Numbered from the stretch's first letter, positions 16,668-25,342 are shown. The stretch: 64,000 nt of DNA from Onishia taeanensis (GCF_013349955.1 NZ_JABVXC010000007.1:1-64000), one strand, 5' to 3'. The notes: generated by a model not told the origin, from the letters alone. Program-made: numbers and translations.

Positions 16668-17744
16668 ATGCCTACCCTACGCTTGCCAAAGACCCTGGCC
16701 CTGGCCGCGCTACCACTGGCAATGGCCGCTGCTCAGGCCCAGGCCCAATCCTTTGAGATGGTTATTGCCACTCAGATCCCCGAGAACATGAGCAATAACG
16801 CCATCTACCCGGCGCTGGTGCACTTCAAGGATCTTGTCGAGACCCGCACCGACGGCGACTTGACCGTATCGATCTTCGGCGGTGGCCAGTTGGGCTCTGA
16901 GGTCGAGAACGGCTCCGAGGTACAGGCCGGCGGTCGCACCCTGCAGTCGACCATCATGTCGTCGGGCGCCATGTCTTCCTTCTACGGTGATTATCAGCTG
17001 GTCACCGCGCCTTTTCTGTTTTCCAACTGGCGTCAGGCCTGGGCCTTCTTCGATGGCCCCTGGTTCGCCGACTTCATGAAAGGCACCGTCGAGGCGTCCG
17101 ACATGCGCTATCTCGGCACCTTCGATGACGGCGGCGGCTTCGTGGCCTTCACCAACAACAAGCATTTGATCAAGACCGTGGAAGATCTGGACGGCATGAA
17201 CATTCGCACCGAGGAAAACCCGGCGCATGTGGCGATCATGCAGTCGCTGGGCGCATCGGCGACGCCGCTGCCCTGGGGCGAGCTGATCACGGCGCTGGAA
17301 ACCGGTCTCGCCGATGGCCAGTTCAACGCCCCGGTCCTCAATACCACCTTCAACTTCGATGCCGTCACCGACTACACCACCTTGACCGGGCATGTGTACA
17401 ACAGTGCCCCCTGGGTGGTCAGCGAGAGCTGGTTCCAGGAGCTGCCGGAGGACTATCAGGATGCGGTCGTGACCTCCGCTCGCGAGGCCATCACCATGAG
17501 CCACGGCATGTCCGGGGCGCTGGCCACGGCCAGCTGGCAGGAGTCCTGCGAGCGCTTCGAGGAGTGCTACATCATGCCCACCGCCGAGCGGGAGCGGATG
17601 GCTGAGATCGCTCGGCCGGCCTGGCAGGACTGGATCGTCAACGACTACGGCATGGACGAGTCGCTGGTCGACGACATGCTCACCGAGGTGGCTCGGGTAG
17701 GTGACGAGACCGCCGAGCAGGATATTGCCCGCTACGGCCAGTAA
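16668..17744 (+). CDS. dctP: TRAP transporter solute-binding protein
   Basis: A 358-residue periplasmic binding protein with a signal peptide (cleavage near residue 26, AQAQA) and the DctP fold: FNAPVLNTTFNF and the conserved Arg region MNIRTEENPAHV, where the Arg usually clamps a carboxylate. It feeds DctQM. The substrate is unknown; neighbours suggest an acylated amine or amino acid. A hairpin follows the gene and would keep its expression above that of the membrane subunits. Confidence 0.88.
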   Translation: MPTLRLPKTLALAALPLAMAAAQAQAQSFEMVIATQIPENMSNNAIYPALVHFKDLVETRTDGDLTVSIFGGGQLGSEVENGSEVQAGGRTLQSTIMSSGAMSSFYGDYQLVTAPFLFSNWRQAWAFFDGPWFADFMKGTVEASDMRYLGTFDDGGGFVAFTNNKHLIKTVEDLDGMNIRTEENPAHVAIMQSLGASATPLPWGELITALETGLADGQFNAPVLNTTFNFDAVTDYTTLTGHVYNSAPWVVSESWFQELPEDYQDAVVTSAREAITMSHGMSGALATASWQESCERFEECYIMPTAERERMAEIARPAWQDWIVNDYGMDESLVDDMLTEVARVGDETAEQDIARYGQ

Positions 17745-17760
17745 CGCTCTCCAACCGTTG

Positions 17761-17790
17761 CAAACAGGCAGTCCCCTGACTGCCTGTTTG
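17761..17790 (+). terminator. Attenuating hairpin between dctP and dctQ
   Basis: CAAACAGGCAGT and ACTGCCTGTTTG form a perfect 12-bp stem with a 6-base loop, with no long T tract. It lies 16 bp after the dctP stop and is likely a partial terminator or 3'-end stabiliser for dctP mRNA. Confidence 0.7.
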
Positions 17791-17824
17791 CCTGTCGCTG
17801 CAATCCTATGCGGAAGCTATTGTG

Positions 17825-18397
17825 ATGGCGATTCTCGAGCCCCTGCGCCGTGTCAGTGAAGCCGTCAATCGGGTGGCCATCGCCGTTTGCGTGGCCTGTA
17901 TCCTGTTGATGCTGGGTATCTCTTTCACGGCGTTTGTCTACAAGCTGGCGACCGGGTCGACCCTGAGCTGGACCTACTCCCTGGCGCGCCTCTTTCTGCC
18001 CTGGATCGGCTTTCTGTCGATGACCATTTCACTGCGCTACGGCGAGCATGTGGCGATGACGCTGCTGGTCAGGAGCCTGCCAAGGGTGTTGCTGAAAGCG
18101 GCCGCCGTGGCCTGCCTTGCTGTCATCGCGATATTTGCGCTGATGCTGGTCTGGTACGGCTGGGACTTCTTCCTCAATGCCACCCAGATGTACATGGTCT
18201 CGGACAATATCCAGATCTCCAACCGCTTCACGGCGATCGTGGTGCCGCTCTCGGGGCTGATCATCCTGCTGCACCTGGTGCACGGCTTCGATCTGCTTGA
18301 GCACTTCATCGACGACCAGTCGTTCATAGATGAACTGATTGAGACCACTGATAGCGATTCGTCTAGCCACCATCGTGATGCGGAGACTCCCTCATGA
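17825..18397 (+). CDS. dctQ: TRAP transporter small permease subunit
   Basis: A 190-residue inner-membrane protein with four hydrophobic helices, the size and layout of DctQ; it forms the membrane complex with DctM and uses a sodium gradient. The codon before the chosen ATG is GTG, so a start one codon earlier is possible. Its stop overlaps the dctM start by 4 bp. Confidence 0.87.
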   Translation: MAILEPLRRVSEAVNRVAIAVCVACILLMLGISFTAFVYKLATGSTLSWTYSLARLFLPWIGFLSMTISLRYGEHVAMTLLVRSLPRVLLKAAAVACLAVIAIFALMLVWYGWDFFLNATQMYMVSDNIQISNRFTAIVVPLSGLIILLHLVHGFDLLEHFIDDQSFIDELIETTDSDSSSHHRDAETPS

Positions 18398-19671
18398 CCC
18401 CTGCCATTCTGATGTTCGTGGTGCTGTTGCTGATCGGCGCCCCAGTCGCAGTGGTGATGGCCATGTCGGGCCTCGCCGGTGGCTTCGCCCTCGGTGGCGA
18501 GCGCATGCTGGGCATCATCGCCGACCGGATGTTTTCAGGCGTTTCCGGCTTTCTGCTGATTGCCGTGCCGTACTTTATCTTTACGGCGGAGCTGATGAAT
18601 CAGGGCGGCCTGACCCATAAGCTGATCGCTTTCAATAATGCGCTCTTTGGTCGCGTTCGTGGGGCGTTATCGCATGTCAACGTCACGGTCTCGGTGTTCT
18701 TTGCGGGCCTCACCGGGGCCGCCATCACCGACACCGTGGCGATCGGCAAGATCATGATCCCGGAGATGAAGGCGCAGGGCTATGACGCCGAATATGCCGC
18801 GGCAATTACCGCCTGTTCGTCGATCATCGGCCCGATCATCCCGCCAAGCGTGGTGATGGTGGTGTACGCCACCCTGCTGCGTGATATCTCGGTCATTGAC
18901 CTGTTCGCCGGCGGTATCATTCCGGGCATTCTGCTGGCCGCCGCCTTGCTGGTGACCAGCATGATTCTCGCCTGGAAACGCGGTTACCCGAAGCAGGCGC
19001 CGACACCCTTCAAGATGGCGATCTTTTCCTTCCTGGCCGCGTTACCGGCATTGGTGGTCCCGCTGATCATTCTTGGCGGCATCCTCTCGGGGTTGACTAC
19101 CATCACTGAGGCATCGGGGTTCGCGGCGGTCTACGCCATCCTGATCGGAGTACTGGTCTATCGCAGCCTGACGTTGGCCAAGATCTGGCACGCGCTGGTA
19201 GTCACGGTGCGTTTTTCAGGGGTGGTTTTCTTCTTGCTGGCGACTTCGGCGGTGCTTGGCTGGTTCGTGACGCGCTCGGGGATTGCGCGGGACGCCGCCT
19301 CGATCATCACGACGTTCAGTGATGTCGCCTTCGTGCAGCTAATGATGGTCTGTCTGCTGCTGATCATCATCGGTACGGTGATGGATGTGCTGCCGGCACT
19401 GGTGGTGGTGGCGCCGGTGATCGTGCCGGCGATGATGCAGCTTGGCTTTGATCCGCTGCACTTCGCGATCCTGATGATCGTGGTGCTGAATATCTCCAAC
19501 GTGACGCCACCGGTAGGGATGACGTTGATGACGGCGGCACGCATCGCCGAGGTGCCCTACGAGCGGGCCATCATCGCCTCACTGCCGTTCTATTTTTCCT
19601 TCCTGGCCGTCATCGTGCTGTTAGCCGCTTTCCCTGCGCTGTCGACCTGGATTCCCAGCCTTCTTGATTAA
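18394..19671 (+). CDS. dctM: TRAP transporter large permease subunit
   Basis: The 425-residue transport channel with about 12 membrane helices and DctM motifs such as GLTGAAITDTVAIGKIMIP and CSSIIGPIIPPSVVMVVY. Couples uptake of the DctP ligand to sodium entry. A perfect 14-bp tandem duplication covers its stop codon, so the last residues (PSLLD) are encoded within the first repeat copy. Confidence 0.9.
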   Translation: MTPAILMFVVLLLIGAPVAVVMAMSGLAGGFALGGERMLGIIADRMFSGVSGFLLIAVPYFIFTAELMNQGGLTHKLIAFNNALFGRVRGALSHVNVTVSVFFAGLTGAAITDTVAIGKIMIPEMKAQGYDAEYAAAITACSSIIGPIIPPSVVMVVYATLLRDISVIDLFAGGIIPGILLAAALLVTSMILAWKRGYPKQAPTPFKMAIFSFLAALPALVVPLIILGGILSGLTTITEASGFAAVYAILIGVLVYRSLTLAKIWHALVVTVRFSGVVFFLLATSAVLGWFVTRSGIARDAASIITTFSDVAFVQLMMVCLLLIIIGTVMDVLPALVVVAPVIVPAMMQLGFDPLHFAILMIVVLNISNVTPPVGMTLMTAARIAEVPYERAIIASLPFYFSFLAVIVLLAAFPALSTWIPSLLD

Positions 19672-19690
19672 GCCTTCTTGATTAAGCCTT
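19657..19690. repeat. 14-bp tandem duplication over the dctM stop
   Basis: AGCCTTCTTGATTA occurs twice in a row (19657-19684), followed by a partial third copy (AGCCTT). The first copy contains the last dctM codons. Confidence 0.9.
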
Positions 19691-19704
19691 TTGGACCGAG
19701 CCTG

Positions 19705-20739
19705 ATGAAACTCTTCTACTCCGCCACCCAGGATAGCCATGCGCCCGAGACGTTTCTGCTCCGGGGCCAACCGGCCCCGTCGCCGGAGCGCCCCGAACGG
19801 GCCGTGCGCCTCGCTGACGCCATCGGTGAGCTTGGGCTGACCTTAGACGCTCCCGCCGAGGTGGATTCGCCGCGCCTGCGGGAGCGCCTATTGCGCATTC
19901 ATACCCCGCGCTATGTGACTTTTCTGGAGACCATCCATGCCCGTTGGCAGGCGATGCCGGGCGCGTCGGCGCTGGTCGCGCCCAACGTGCACCCCTGTGG
20001 TGGTGGCTATCAATACCCTAGCCACCCGGTGGGCCAGGCTGGCTGGCACCTGCATGACATGGCCTGTCCGATCGGTGCCGACAGTTTCGCCGGCATACTG
20101 GCCAGCGCGGCCAGTGCCGAAGCCGCGGCGATGAGCGTGTGCGAGGGGGAGGCCAGCGCCTATGCCCTGTGCCGGCCGCCGGGTCATCATGCCGGGCCGG
20201 AGCGAGCCGGTGGCTTCTGCTTTCTGAACAATTCGGCGCTGGCGGCCAGCGTGCTGCGCGAGCGTTATGGTCGGGTGGCTATCGTCGATGTCGACCTGCA
20301 CCACGGTAACGGCACCCAGGACATCTTCTATGCCCGGGGCGATGTCTGGACCGGGTCGGTGCATGCCGATACCGATGCGTTCTATCCCTTCTTCTGGGGC
20401 GGTGCCGACGAGACCGGCAGCGGCGAAGGGCAGGGGGCCAACGTCAATCTGCCGCTACCGCTGGGCAGCGATGGCCAGGTATTTCTCGACGCCGTGGAAA
20501 CGCTGCTGTCGCGCCTTGACGACTTCGCCCCAGAGGCCGTGGTGGTCGCGCTGGGGCTCGACGCCCACAAGGATGATCCGCTGGCCGGGCTGTCGCTCGA
20601 GACCGAGGATTTTCGCAGGATCGGCGCTCGCCTGAGTCAGCTTTCTGTGCCGATGGTGCTGATTCAGGAAGGCGGCTACCCGACCGAGGCTCTGGGCGCC
20701 AACCTGTCCGCCTTTCTCGAAGGTTTTCTCAAGCGCTAG
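19705..20739 (+). CDS. HDAC-like deacetylase (acetylpolyamine amidohydrolase type), first copy
   Basis: A 344-residue zinc hydrolase of the histone-deacetylase superfamily. It has RPPGHHAGP with the catalytic His pair, DVDLHHGNGTQ with two zinc ligands, and ALGLDAHKDDPL with the third. Bacterial members remove acetyl or acyl groups from polyamines and related amines. The ATG at 19705 (MKLFYS) gives the normal N-terminus. It sits directly after the TRAP transporter and 1.5 kb before a second, divergent paralogue, suggesting an imported acylated substrate. The exact substrate cannot be read from sequence. Confidence 0.87.
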   Translation: MKLFYSATQDSHAPETFLLRGQPAPSPERPERAVRLADAIGELGLTLDAPAEVDSPRLRERLLRIHTPRYVTFLETIHARWQAMPGASALVAPNVHPCGGGYQYPSHPVGQAGWHLHDMACPIGADSFAGILASAASAEAAAMSVCEGEASAYALCRPPGHHAGPERAGGFCFLNNSALAASVLRERYGRVAIVDVDLHHGNGTQDIFYARGDVWTGSVHADTDAFYPFFWGGADETGSGEGQGANVNLPLPLGSDGQVFLDAVETLLSRLDDFAPEAVVVALGLDAHKDDPLAGLSLETEDFRRIGARLSQLSVPMVLIQEGGYPTEALGANLSAFLEGFLKR

Positions 20740-20775
20740 ATGAAGAGCTTTCTCAAGTTCTTTTTTAAGGTCTCA

Positions 20776-20793
20776 AGTCCTTTCTTAAGGACT
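20776..20793. other. Small palindrome in the deacetylase-ridA gap
   Basis: AGTCCTT and AAGGACT form a 7-bp stem with loop TCTT, followed by GTTTC. It lies in a stretch of imperfect repeats of TTTCTCAAG (20745-20812). It could be a weak terminator. Confidence 0.45.
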
Positions 20794-20900
20794 GTTTCAA
20801 AGGCTTTCTCAATGGCTTCGCGGTGGCTGATGACAGGCTGCGTAGGCTTATTGATTTTCGACGGCTGCCATAGGCCGTCCATTCACCAAAGGAAAATCTC

Positions 20901-21257
20901 ATGACCGTTACCTATCAAGACAGCAATGCTCGTATGAGCCAGATCGCCGTGCATAACCAAACCGTCTACCTGGCAGGCCAGGTTCCCCAGGATGCAAGCG
21001 CCGACATGAAGGGCCAGACCGAGCAGGTGCTGGCGCGCGTCGAGAGCCTGCTCGAGCAGGCCGGCACCTCCAAGGAGCACCTGATCTCGGCGCAGATCTG
21101 GGTGACCAGCATGGACGAGTTCGCGGCGATGAACGAAGCCTGGGACGCCTGGGTCGTGCCGGGTCGCCCGCCGGTGCGGGCGGCGGTAGAGGCCAAGCTG
21201 GCCAAGCCCGAGTGGAAGGTCGAGATCATGGTCGTGGCGGCGCTGCCGGGAGCCTGA
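20901..21257 (+). CDS. RidA family protein (Rid/YjgF/UK114)
   Basis: A 118-residue trimer-forming protein of the Rid family; members hydrolyse reactive enamine/imine intermediates. The C-terminal half shows PPVRAAVEAKLAKPEWKVEI, with the Arg that binds the substrate carboxylate in active members. AAAGGAAAATCTC precedes the ATG. It ends one base before the cyclodeaminase-family gene, fitting a pathway that makes an imine such as a pyrroline carboxylate. It is probably not the housekeeping RidA but a pathway-specific relative. Confidence 0.88.
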   Translation: MTVTYQDSNARMSQIAVHNQTVYLAGQVPQDASADMKGQTEQVLARVESLLEQAGTSKEHLISAQIWVTSMDEFAAMNEAWDAWVVPGRPPVRAAVEAKLAKPEWKVEIMVVAALPGA

Positions 21258-21258
21258 T

Positions 21259-22200
21259 ATGCGCATGATCAACGGCGATGAGGTGGCCCAGGGCCTGCCC
21301 TGGACCGCGCTTATTCAGCGACTGGGCAAGGTCTTTCGTGAGGGCGTCGAGGCGCCGCCGCGTCACCATCACGCCATGCATCGCCCGGACGGCGAGGCCA
21401 CCATGCTGCTGATGCCGGCCTGGGAGCCTGCCGGGTATATCGGCGTGAAGATGGTCAATGTCTTTCCGCAGAATGCCGACCAGGGGCTGCCGGCGATTGC
21501 CGGCGTCTACTTTCTCAGCGAGGGTCGCCACGGGCAGCCGCTGGCCTGCCTGGAAGGCAGCGAACTGACGCGCCGGCGCACCGCTGCTTCCTCGGCGTTA
21601 GCGGCCGGGCAGCTGGCCCGTGAAGACGCCGAAACCCTGGTGATCGTGGGCACCGGCAAGCTGGCGCCGATGCTGATCGAAGCCCATGCGGCGGTCCGCC
21701 CGATCAAAAGGGTCAAGATCTGGGGGCGCAAGTATGCCAAGGCCGAGCAACTGGCCAATGATTATGCGGATCGCTTCACGACCGAGGCCGTCTCGGATCT
21801 GGAGGCGGCGGTCGGCGAGGCCGATATCGTCAGCTGCGCGACCCTATCGACTCAGGCGCTGGTCAAGGGTGCCTGGCTCAAGCCCGGTGTCCATCTGGAC
21901 CTGGTCGGCGCCTTTCGTCACAGCATGCGCGAAAGCGACGGCGATTGCTTCAGGCGCGGCGAGGTGTTCGTGGATACCTATGCCGGCGCCCAGGGCGAGG
22001 CCGGTGATGTGCATCAGGCGATCGAGGAGGGTGCCTTTGCCTTCGATGAGATTCGTGCCGATCTGGCCGAGCTGTTGCGCGGCGAGCGCAGCGGGCGCTC
22101 CAGCGACGAGGCCATCACCGTCTTCAAGTCGGTGGGCGCCTCGCTCGAGGACCTGGCCGCCGCCATTGAGGTCTGGGAACAGCTCGAGGGGGCGGCATGA
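21259..22200 (+). CDS. Ornithine cyclodeaminase / mu-crystallin family enzyme
   Basis: A 313-residue NAD(P)-dependent protein with the family's KMVNVFP (substrate Lys), the nucleotide motif IVGTGKLAPMLIEAH (about residue 133) and HLDLVGAFRHSMRE. Members either cyclise ornithine to proline or reduce cyclic imines such as pyrroline-2-carboxylate; the neighbouring RidA favours imine chemistry. It overlaps the second deacetylase gene by 4 bp, so both belong to one operon. Specific substrate unknown. Confidence 0.85.
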   Translation: MRMINGDEVAQGLPWTALIQRLGKVFREGVEAPPRHHHAMHRPDGEATMLLMPAWEPAGYIGVKMVNVFPQNADQGLPAIAGVYFLSEGRHGQPLACLEGSELTRRRTAASSALAAGQLAREDAETLVIVGTGKLAPMLIEAHAAVRPIKRVKIWGRKYAKAEQLANDYADRFTTEAVSDLEAAVGEADIVSCATLSTQALVKGAWLKPGVHLDLVGAFRHSMRESDGDCFRRGEVFVDTYAGAQGEAGDVHQAIEEGAFAFDEIRADLAELLRGERSGRSSDEAITVFKSVGASLEDLAAAIEVWEQLEGAA

Positions 22201-23324
22201 GCCTCGCCAAACCGGACCGGTCTCAGGGCCGGACCGGCTTCTTCTGGCATGAGCGCTGCTTCTGGCATGACCCGGGGGCGATAGGCGTTTTCTCTTCGCC
22301 CGGCGAGTACCTGCAGCCGCAGCCGGCCTCGGAAAGCCCGGAGAGCAAACGGCGACTCAAGAATCTGCTCGAGGTCTCGGGGCTGATCGACGAGCTTCAG
22401 GTGGAAAAGCCTGCACCTGCCCGTCGCGAGGATCTCGAGTATTTCCATACCCCGGCCTACCTTGATGCCCTCACCGCGGCAGAAAAGGCCGGCGGGGGCG
22501 ATGCCGGTGATTGTGCTCCCTTTCGCCCAGGTAGCGTGGCAGCCGCCTACCAGTCCGCGGGGCTCGCCATAGCCGCTGTCGAGGCGGTTGCCAGCGGGCG
22601 ATTGAACAATGCCTATGCGCTGTGCCGGCCGCCGGGACATCACGCCGAGGCGGATCGCGGGCGTGGCTTCTGCCTGCTGGGCAATATTCCCGTGGCAGTG
22701 AAGCGCGCTCGCGCCTTGGGCCATGTCGGGCGGGTGGCCATCCTCGATTGGGACGTGCATCACGGTAACGGCCAGCAGGATGCCTTCTATGAGGATGCTG
22801 AGGTGTTCACGGTCTCGATCCATCAGGCCGGCAATTTTCCGCTGGATAGCGGCTTCGTTGAAGAGCGCGGGCGCGGGGCCGGTAAGGGGGCCAACCTCAA
22901 TCTGCCGATGCCGCCGGGGGCCGGAATCGGCGCTTATCGCTATGCATTCGAGCAATTGATACTGCCGGCCCTGGAAGCCTTTGCGCCCGAGATGATCGTG
23001 ATCGCCTGCGGCTATGACGCCTGCGCCAAGGATCCGCTGGGCAAGATGCTGCTCAACAGCAGCGCCTTTGCCGAGATGACATCGCGCATCAAGGCGTTGG
23101 CAGGGCGTGTCTGTGAAGGGCGTTTGGTGATGATTCACGAAGGCGGCTACAGCGAAGGTTACGTGCCGCTCTGCGGTCATGCGGTGATTGCGGCCCTTTC
23201 CGGCAGCGAGATTCATGTGCACGACCCCCAGGATGACGAGATCGCCGCCTGGGCGTACCAGGATCTGCAGCCGCACCAGGGACAACTGATCGATGGCTGG
23301 ACCCGCGATTGGCGAGATGGCTGA
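22197..23324 (+). CDS. HDAC-like deacetylase, second copy
   Basis: A 375-residue histone-deacetylase-superfamily hydrolase with RPPGHHAEADRG, DWDVHHGNGQQ and ACGYDACAKDPLG, i.e. the His pair and all three zinc ligands. It differs widely from the copy at 19705, so the two likely have different substrates or sequential roles rather than being a recent duplication. Coupled by ATGA overlap to the cyclodeaminase-family gene. Confidence 0.87.
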   Translation: MSLAKPDRSQGRTGFFWHERCFWHDPGAIGVFSSPGEYLQPQPASESPESKRRLKNLLEVSGLIDELQVEKPAPARREDLEYFHTPAYLDALTAAEKAGGGDAGDCAPFRPGSVAAAYQSAGLAIAAVEAVASGRLNNAYALCRPPGHHAEADRGRGFCLLGNIPVAVKRARALGHVGRVAILDWDVHHGNGQQDAFYEDAEVFTVSIHQAGNFPLDSGFVEERGRGAGKGANLNLPMPPGAGIGAYRYAFEQLILPALEAFAPEMIVIACGYDACAKDPLGKMLLNSSAFAEMTSRIKALAGRVCEGRLVMIHEGGYSEGYVPLCGHAVIAALSGSEIHVHDPQDDEIAAWAYQDLQPHQGQLIDGWTRDWRDG

Positions 23325-23400
23325 TCAAACAACGATATTTTCGATAGCGGCTCCACGGCCCTGAACGCCTGTTCCGCTATCTGACCTTGAGAGGGCGGCG

Positions 23401-24351
23401 ATGACACCCCTATATGATCGCGACGGTTTCATCTGGCATAACGGTGAATGGTTGCCTTGGCGCGAGGCCACCACCCACCTGCTGACTCATACCCTGCACT
23501 ATGGAATGGGCTGCTTCGAGGGCGTGCGTGCCTACGACGGTCCCAACGGCACGCACCTTTTTCGGGTTGCCGAACATACCCGACGGCTTTGCGACAGCGC
23601 CCATTCTCTGGATATACCGTTATCTTTTTCTGCCGCCCAGTTGATCGAGGTACAGCGGGAGTGCTTGGGCCGCAACGGCCTGGTCAACGCTTATCTGAAG
23701 CCCACCGTCTATTTCGGCGCCGAAGGTCTGGGGCTGCGCGCCAAAGGGCTGACGACCAATGTGATGGTGGCCGCCTGGGATCTGGGAGACTACGTCTCGG
23801 CGACGGCGTCTCGTGAAGGACTGCGGGCCCTGACATCCTCCTGGGCGCGTCACCACGTCAACATCAGCCTGTGCCGGGCCAAGACCAACGGCCATTACGT
23901 CAATTCGATCCTGGCCCTGAACACCGCGGTGAAGGCAGGCTTCGACGAGACCCTGATGCTTGACCCGGAAGGCTATGTGGCCGAGGCCTCGGCGGCTAAC
24001 GTCTTCCTGCTGCGCGATGGCGTGCTGCACACTCCAGAGGTGACGTCCTGTCTGCAAGGCATCACGCGTGACAGCGTGATCCACCTGGCCCGTGAAGTGC
24101 TCGGACTCGAAGTCCAGGAACGGCGTATCACTCGCGATGAACTCTATACGGCCGACGAGGCCTTTTTGAGCGGCACCGCTGCCGAGCTGCTGCCACTGCG
24201 TGAGCTCGATGGCCGCCGCATCGGGGCGAGTGGGCCAGAGATCGCCCCGGACTCTGTGACCGCTCGGCTTCAGGGGCTCTATCGTCGCGTCACTCGAGGT
24301 GATTTGGGTGATGACCTGGTGGCCTATCAGAAATGGCTGACGCCTGCCTGA
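23401..24351 (+). CDS. ilvE: Branched-chain amino acid aminotransferase (class IV)
   Basis: PLP enzyme that exchanges amino groups between Leu/Ile/Val and 2-oxoglutarate. The 316-residue fold-type IV protein has HYGMGCFEGVRAY near the N-terminus, the PLP Lys in RAKTNGHYVNS (about residue 162) and EASAANVFLL. GAGAGGGCGGCG precedes the ATG. It follows the deacetylase cluster by 76 bp and could be part of it or an independent gene; D-amino acid transaminase is a less likely alternative. Confidence 0.88.
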   Translation: MTPLYDRDGFIWHNGEWLPWREATTHLLTHTLHYGMGCFEGVRAYDGPNGTHLFRVAEHTRRLCDSAHSLDIPLSFSAAQLIEVQRECLGRNGLVNAYLKPTVYFGAEGLGLRAKGLTTNVMVAAWDLGDYVSATASREGLRALTSSWARHHVNISLCRAKTNGHYVNSILALNTAVKAGFDETLMLDPEGYVAEASAANVFLLRDGVLHTPEVTSCLQGITRDSVIHLAREVLGLEVQERRITRDELYTADEAFLSGTAAELLPLRELDGRRIGASGPEIAPDSVTARLQGLYRRVTRGDLGDDLVAYQKWLTPA

Positions 24352-24469
24352 GCGCTCTTTCGAAGGTGCTATGGCGACCGTGCTGTTGCGACCTTGCCGT
24401 GGCCAGCGCTTTGAAGAACAGCCCTTGGCAAAGGGCTGTAAGACCGGCGGTTGAGCAAGGGCGGTGTTT

Positions 24470-24931
24470 TCAGCAGCGAAGGCTGACCAGCCAATGGGTA
24501 ATGCCAAGGGCGATGACCACGGCGGCGATGCCCAGAATTTCCATGGCCGTGACCTGGTCCAGGTCGAGGACGATGACCTTTCGCGCGATGGCCATCAGGG
24601 CAGTGGCGATGACCAGTTGAATCGGGATGATGTTGGTGCCGAGGTACAGTCGGATATTGATGAATATTTCGATGGCGATCAGCACCGCCATGAAGGCGCC
24701 GAAGGTCTGGAAGATATCGTTGATATCAAGCAGTAGGAAGGGGGGCGCCATCAGGCGCTGATAGAGCACATAAAGTACATCGCCGATGCCCCAGATGATC
24801 ACGAACACCATCAGCACTGCCAATACCCGCACGGCCACGCGGATGATCCTGTGCAGGGACTGGATCAGCGGGTCGCTGTGCTCCTCCGGCAGTTCATTGT
24901 GCAGCAGCTTGCGTGGTTGCTCTTCCGCCAT
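24470..24931 (-). CDS. psiE: Phosphate-starvation-inducible PsiE family membrane protein
   Basis: A 153-residue inner-membrane protein with four hydrophobic helices and PsiE-family features such as FQTFGAFMAVLIAIEIFINI and ITHWL. In E. coli psiE is induced by phosphate starvation through PhoB. GGAGAGCCCGGTC precedes the ATG. About 270 bp upstream is a promoter with PhoB-type repeats, but a complete terminator lies between that promoter and psiE, so psiE would be expressed by read-through or from its own weak promoter. Confidence 0.85.
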   Translation of the reverse strand: MAEEQPRKLLHNELPEEHSDPLIQSLHRIIRVAVRVLAVLMVFVIIWGIGDVLYVLYQRLMAPPFLLLDINDIFQTFGAFMAVLIAIEIFINIRLYLGTNIIPIQLVIATALMAIARKVIVLDLDQVTAMEILGIAAVVIALGITHWLVSLRC

Positions 24932-24989
24932 GACCGGGCTCTCCTACGGGCCTGTTCAGCACATATTTACTACACCTTCGATGCATACA

Positions 24990-25175
24990 AAAACGCCATG
25001 GAGCGAATTGGCTCCATGGCGGCATGCTGACCTCCCTGAACACCGCTCCGGGTGTCTAGGCGTCCAGCCTTTTCCTTAAGCACTCCCTGTGCTGTCGCAT
25101 CCGTGGCGCTTAATCGACAGTGTCCCTTGCCTTTATGCGGCAGGGTGTTGCTTGCCCTCAACTCCCTGCTCACCT
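24990..25175 (-). ncRNA. Candidate CsrB/Rsm-like sRNA under phosphate control
   Basis: Between a promoter (-10 TATACT at 25182-25187) and an intrinsic terminator lies about 185 nt with nine GGA motifs. Three short perfect stem-loops display GGA in the loop: AGCAC(AGGGA)GTGCT at 25079-25093, AGGC(TGGAC)GCCT at 25058-25070 and ACACC(CGGAGC)GGTGT at 25040-25055. A larger stem CTGTCG/CGACAG (25092-25120) encloses CACGGATG, and another (25124-25145) is followed by GGGA. Repeated loop-displayed GGA is the hallmark of RNAs that sequester CsrA/RsmA. Alternatively it is only a psiE leader with an attenuator. A GTG-started 67-codon reading frame also spans it. Confidence 0.65.
24995..25020 (-). terminator. 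Intrinsic terminator of the candidate sRNA
   Basis: On the minus strand GCCATGGAGC, loop CAATTC, and GCTCCATGGC form a perfect 10-bp stem followed by GTTTTTG. No gene on the minus strand lies to the right, so the terminator serves the short transcript starting near 25175. Confidence 0.85.
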
Positions 25176-25181
25176 CAGGTT

Positions 25182-25229
25182 AGTATATAGAGACATTTTG
25201 TGACATTAAGATAACATAAAAGTGACATT
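25182..25229 (-). promoter_or_regulatory. Tandem Pho-box promoter upstream of the sRNA/psiE
   Basis: On the minus strand TGTCA, TGTTA and TGTCA recur at exact 11-base steps (first bases at 25227, 25216 and 25205), with a degenerate TGTCT 10 bases further. PhoB binds direct repeats of this sequence at this period. The -10 TATACT (25182-25187) follows the third repeat by about 12 bp, as in PhoB-activated promoters that lack a good -35. The gene downstream is psiE, which fits. Confidence 0.7.
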
Positions 25230-25342
25230 TGGGTGTCGGTCACGCAGGTCATCATGCTCATGAACCGCCCCGCAACTCGATCTTTTCTGCTAGAATCGCC
25301 GCCTTTCGCGTCCTGATACATATCTTTCGGTGGAAAAAAGGC

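Noticed and set aside
24970..25173. 67-codon GTG-started frame across the candidate sRNA
   Set aside because: It would start almost at the transcript's first base with no ribosome binding site and runs through the terminator stem. Kept only as an alternative to test.
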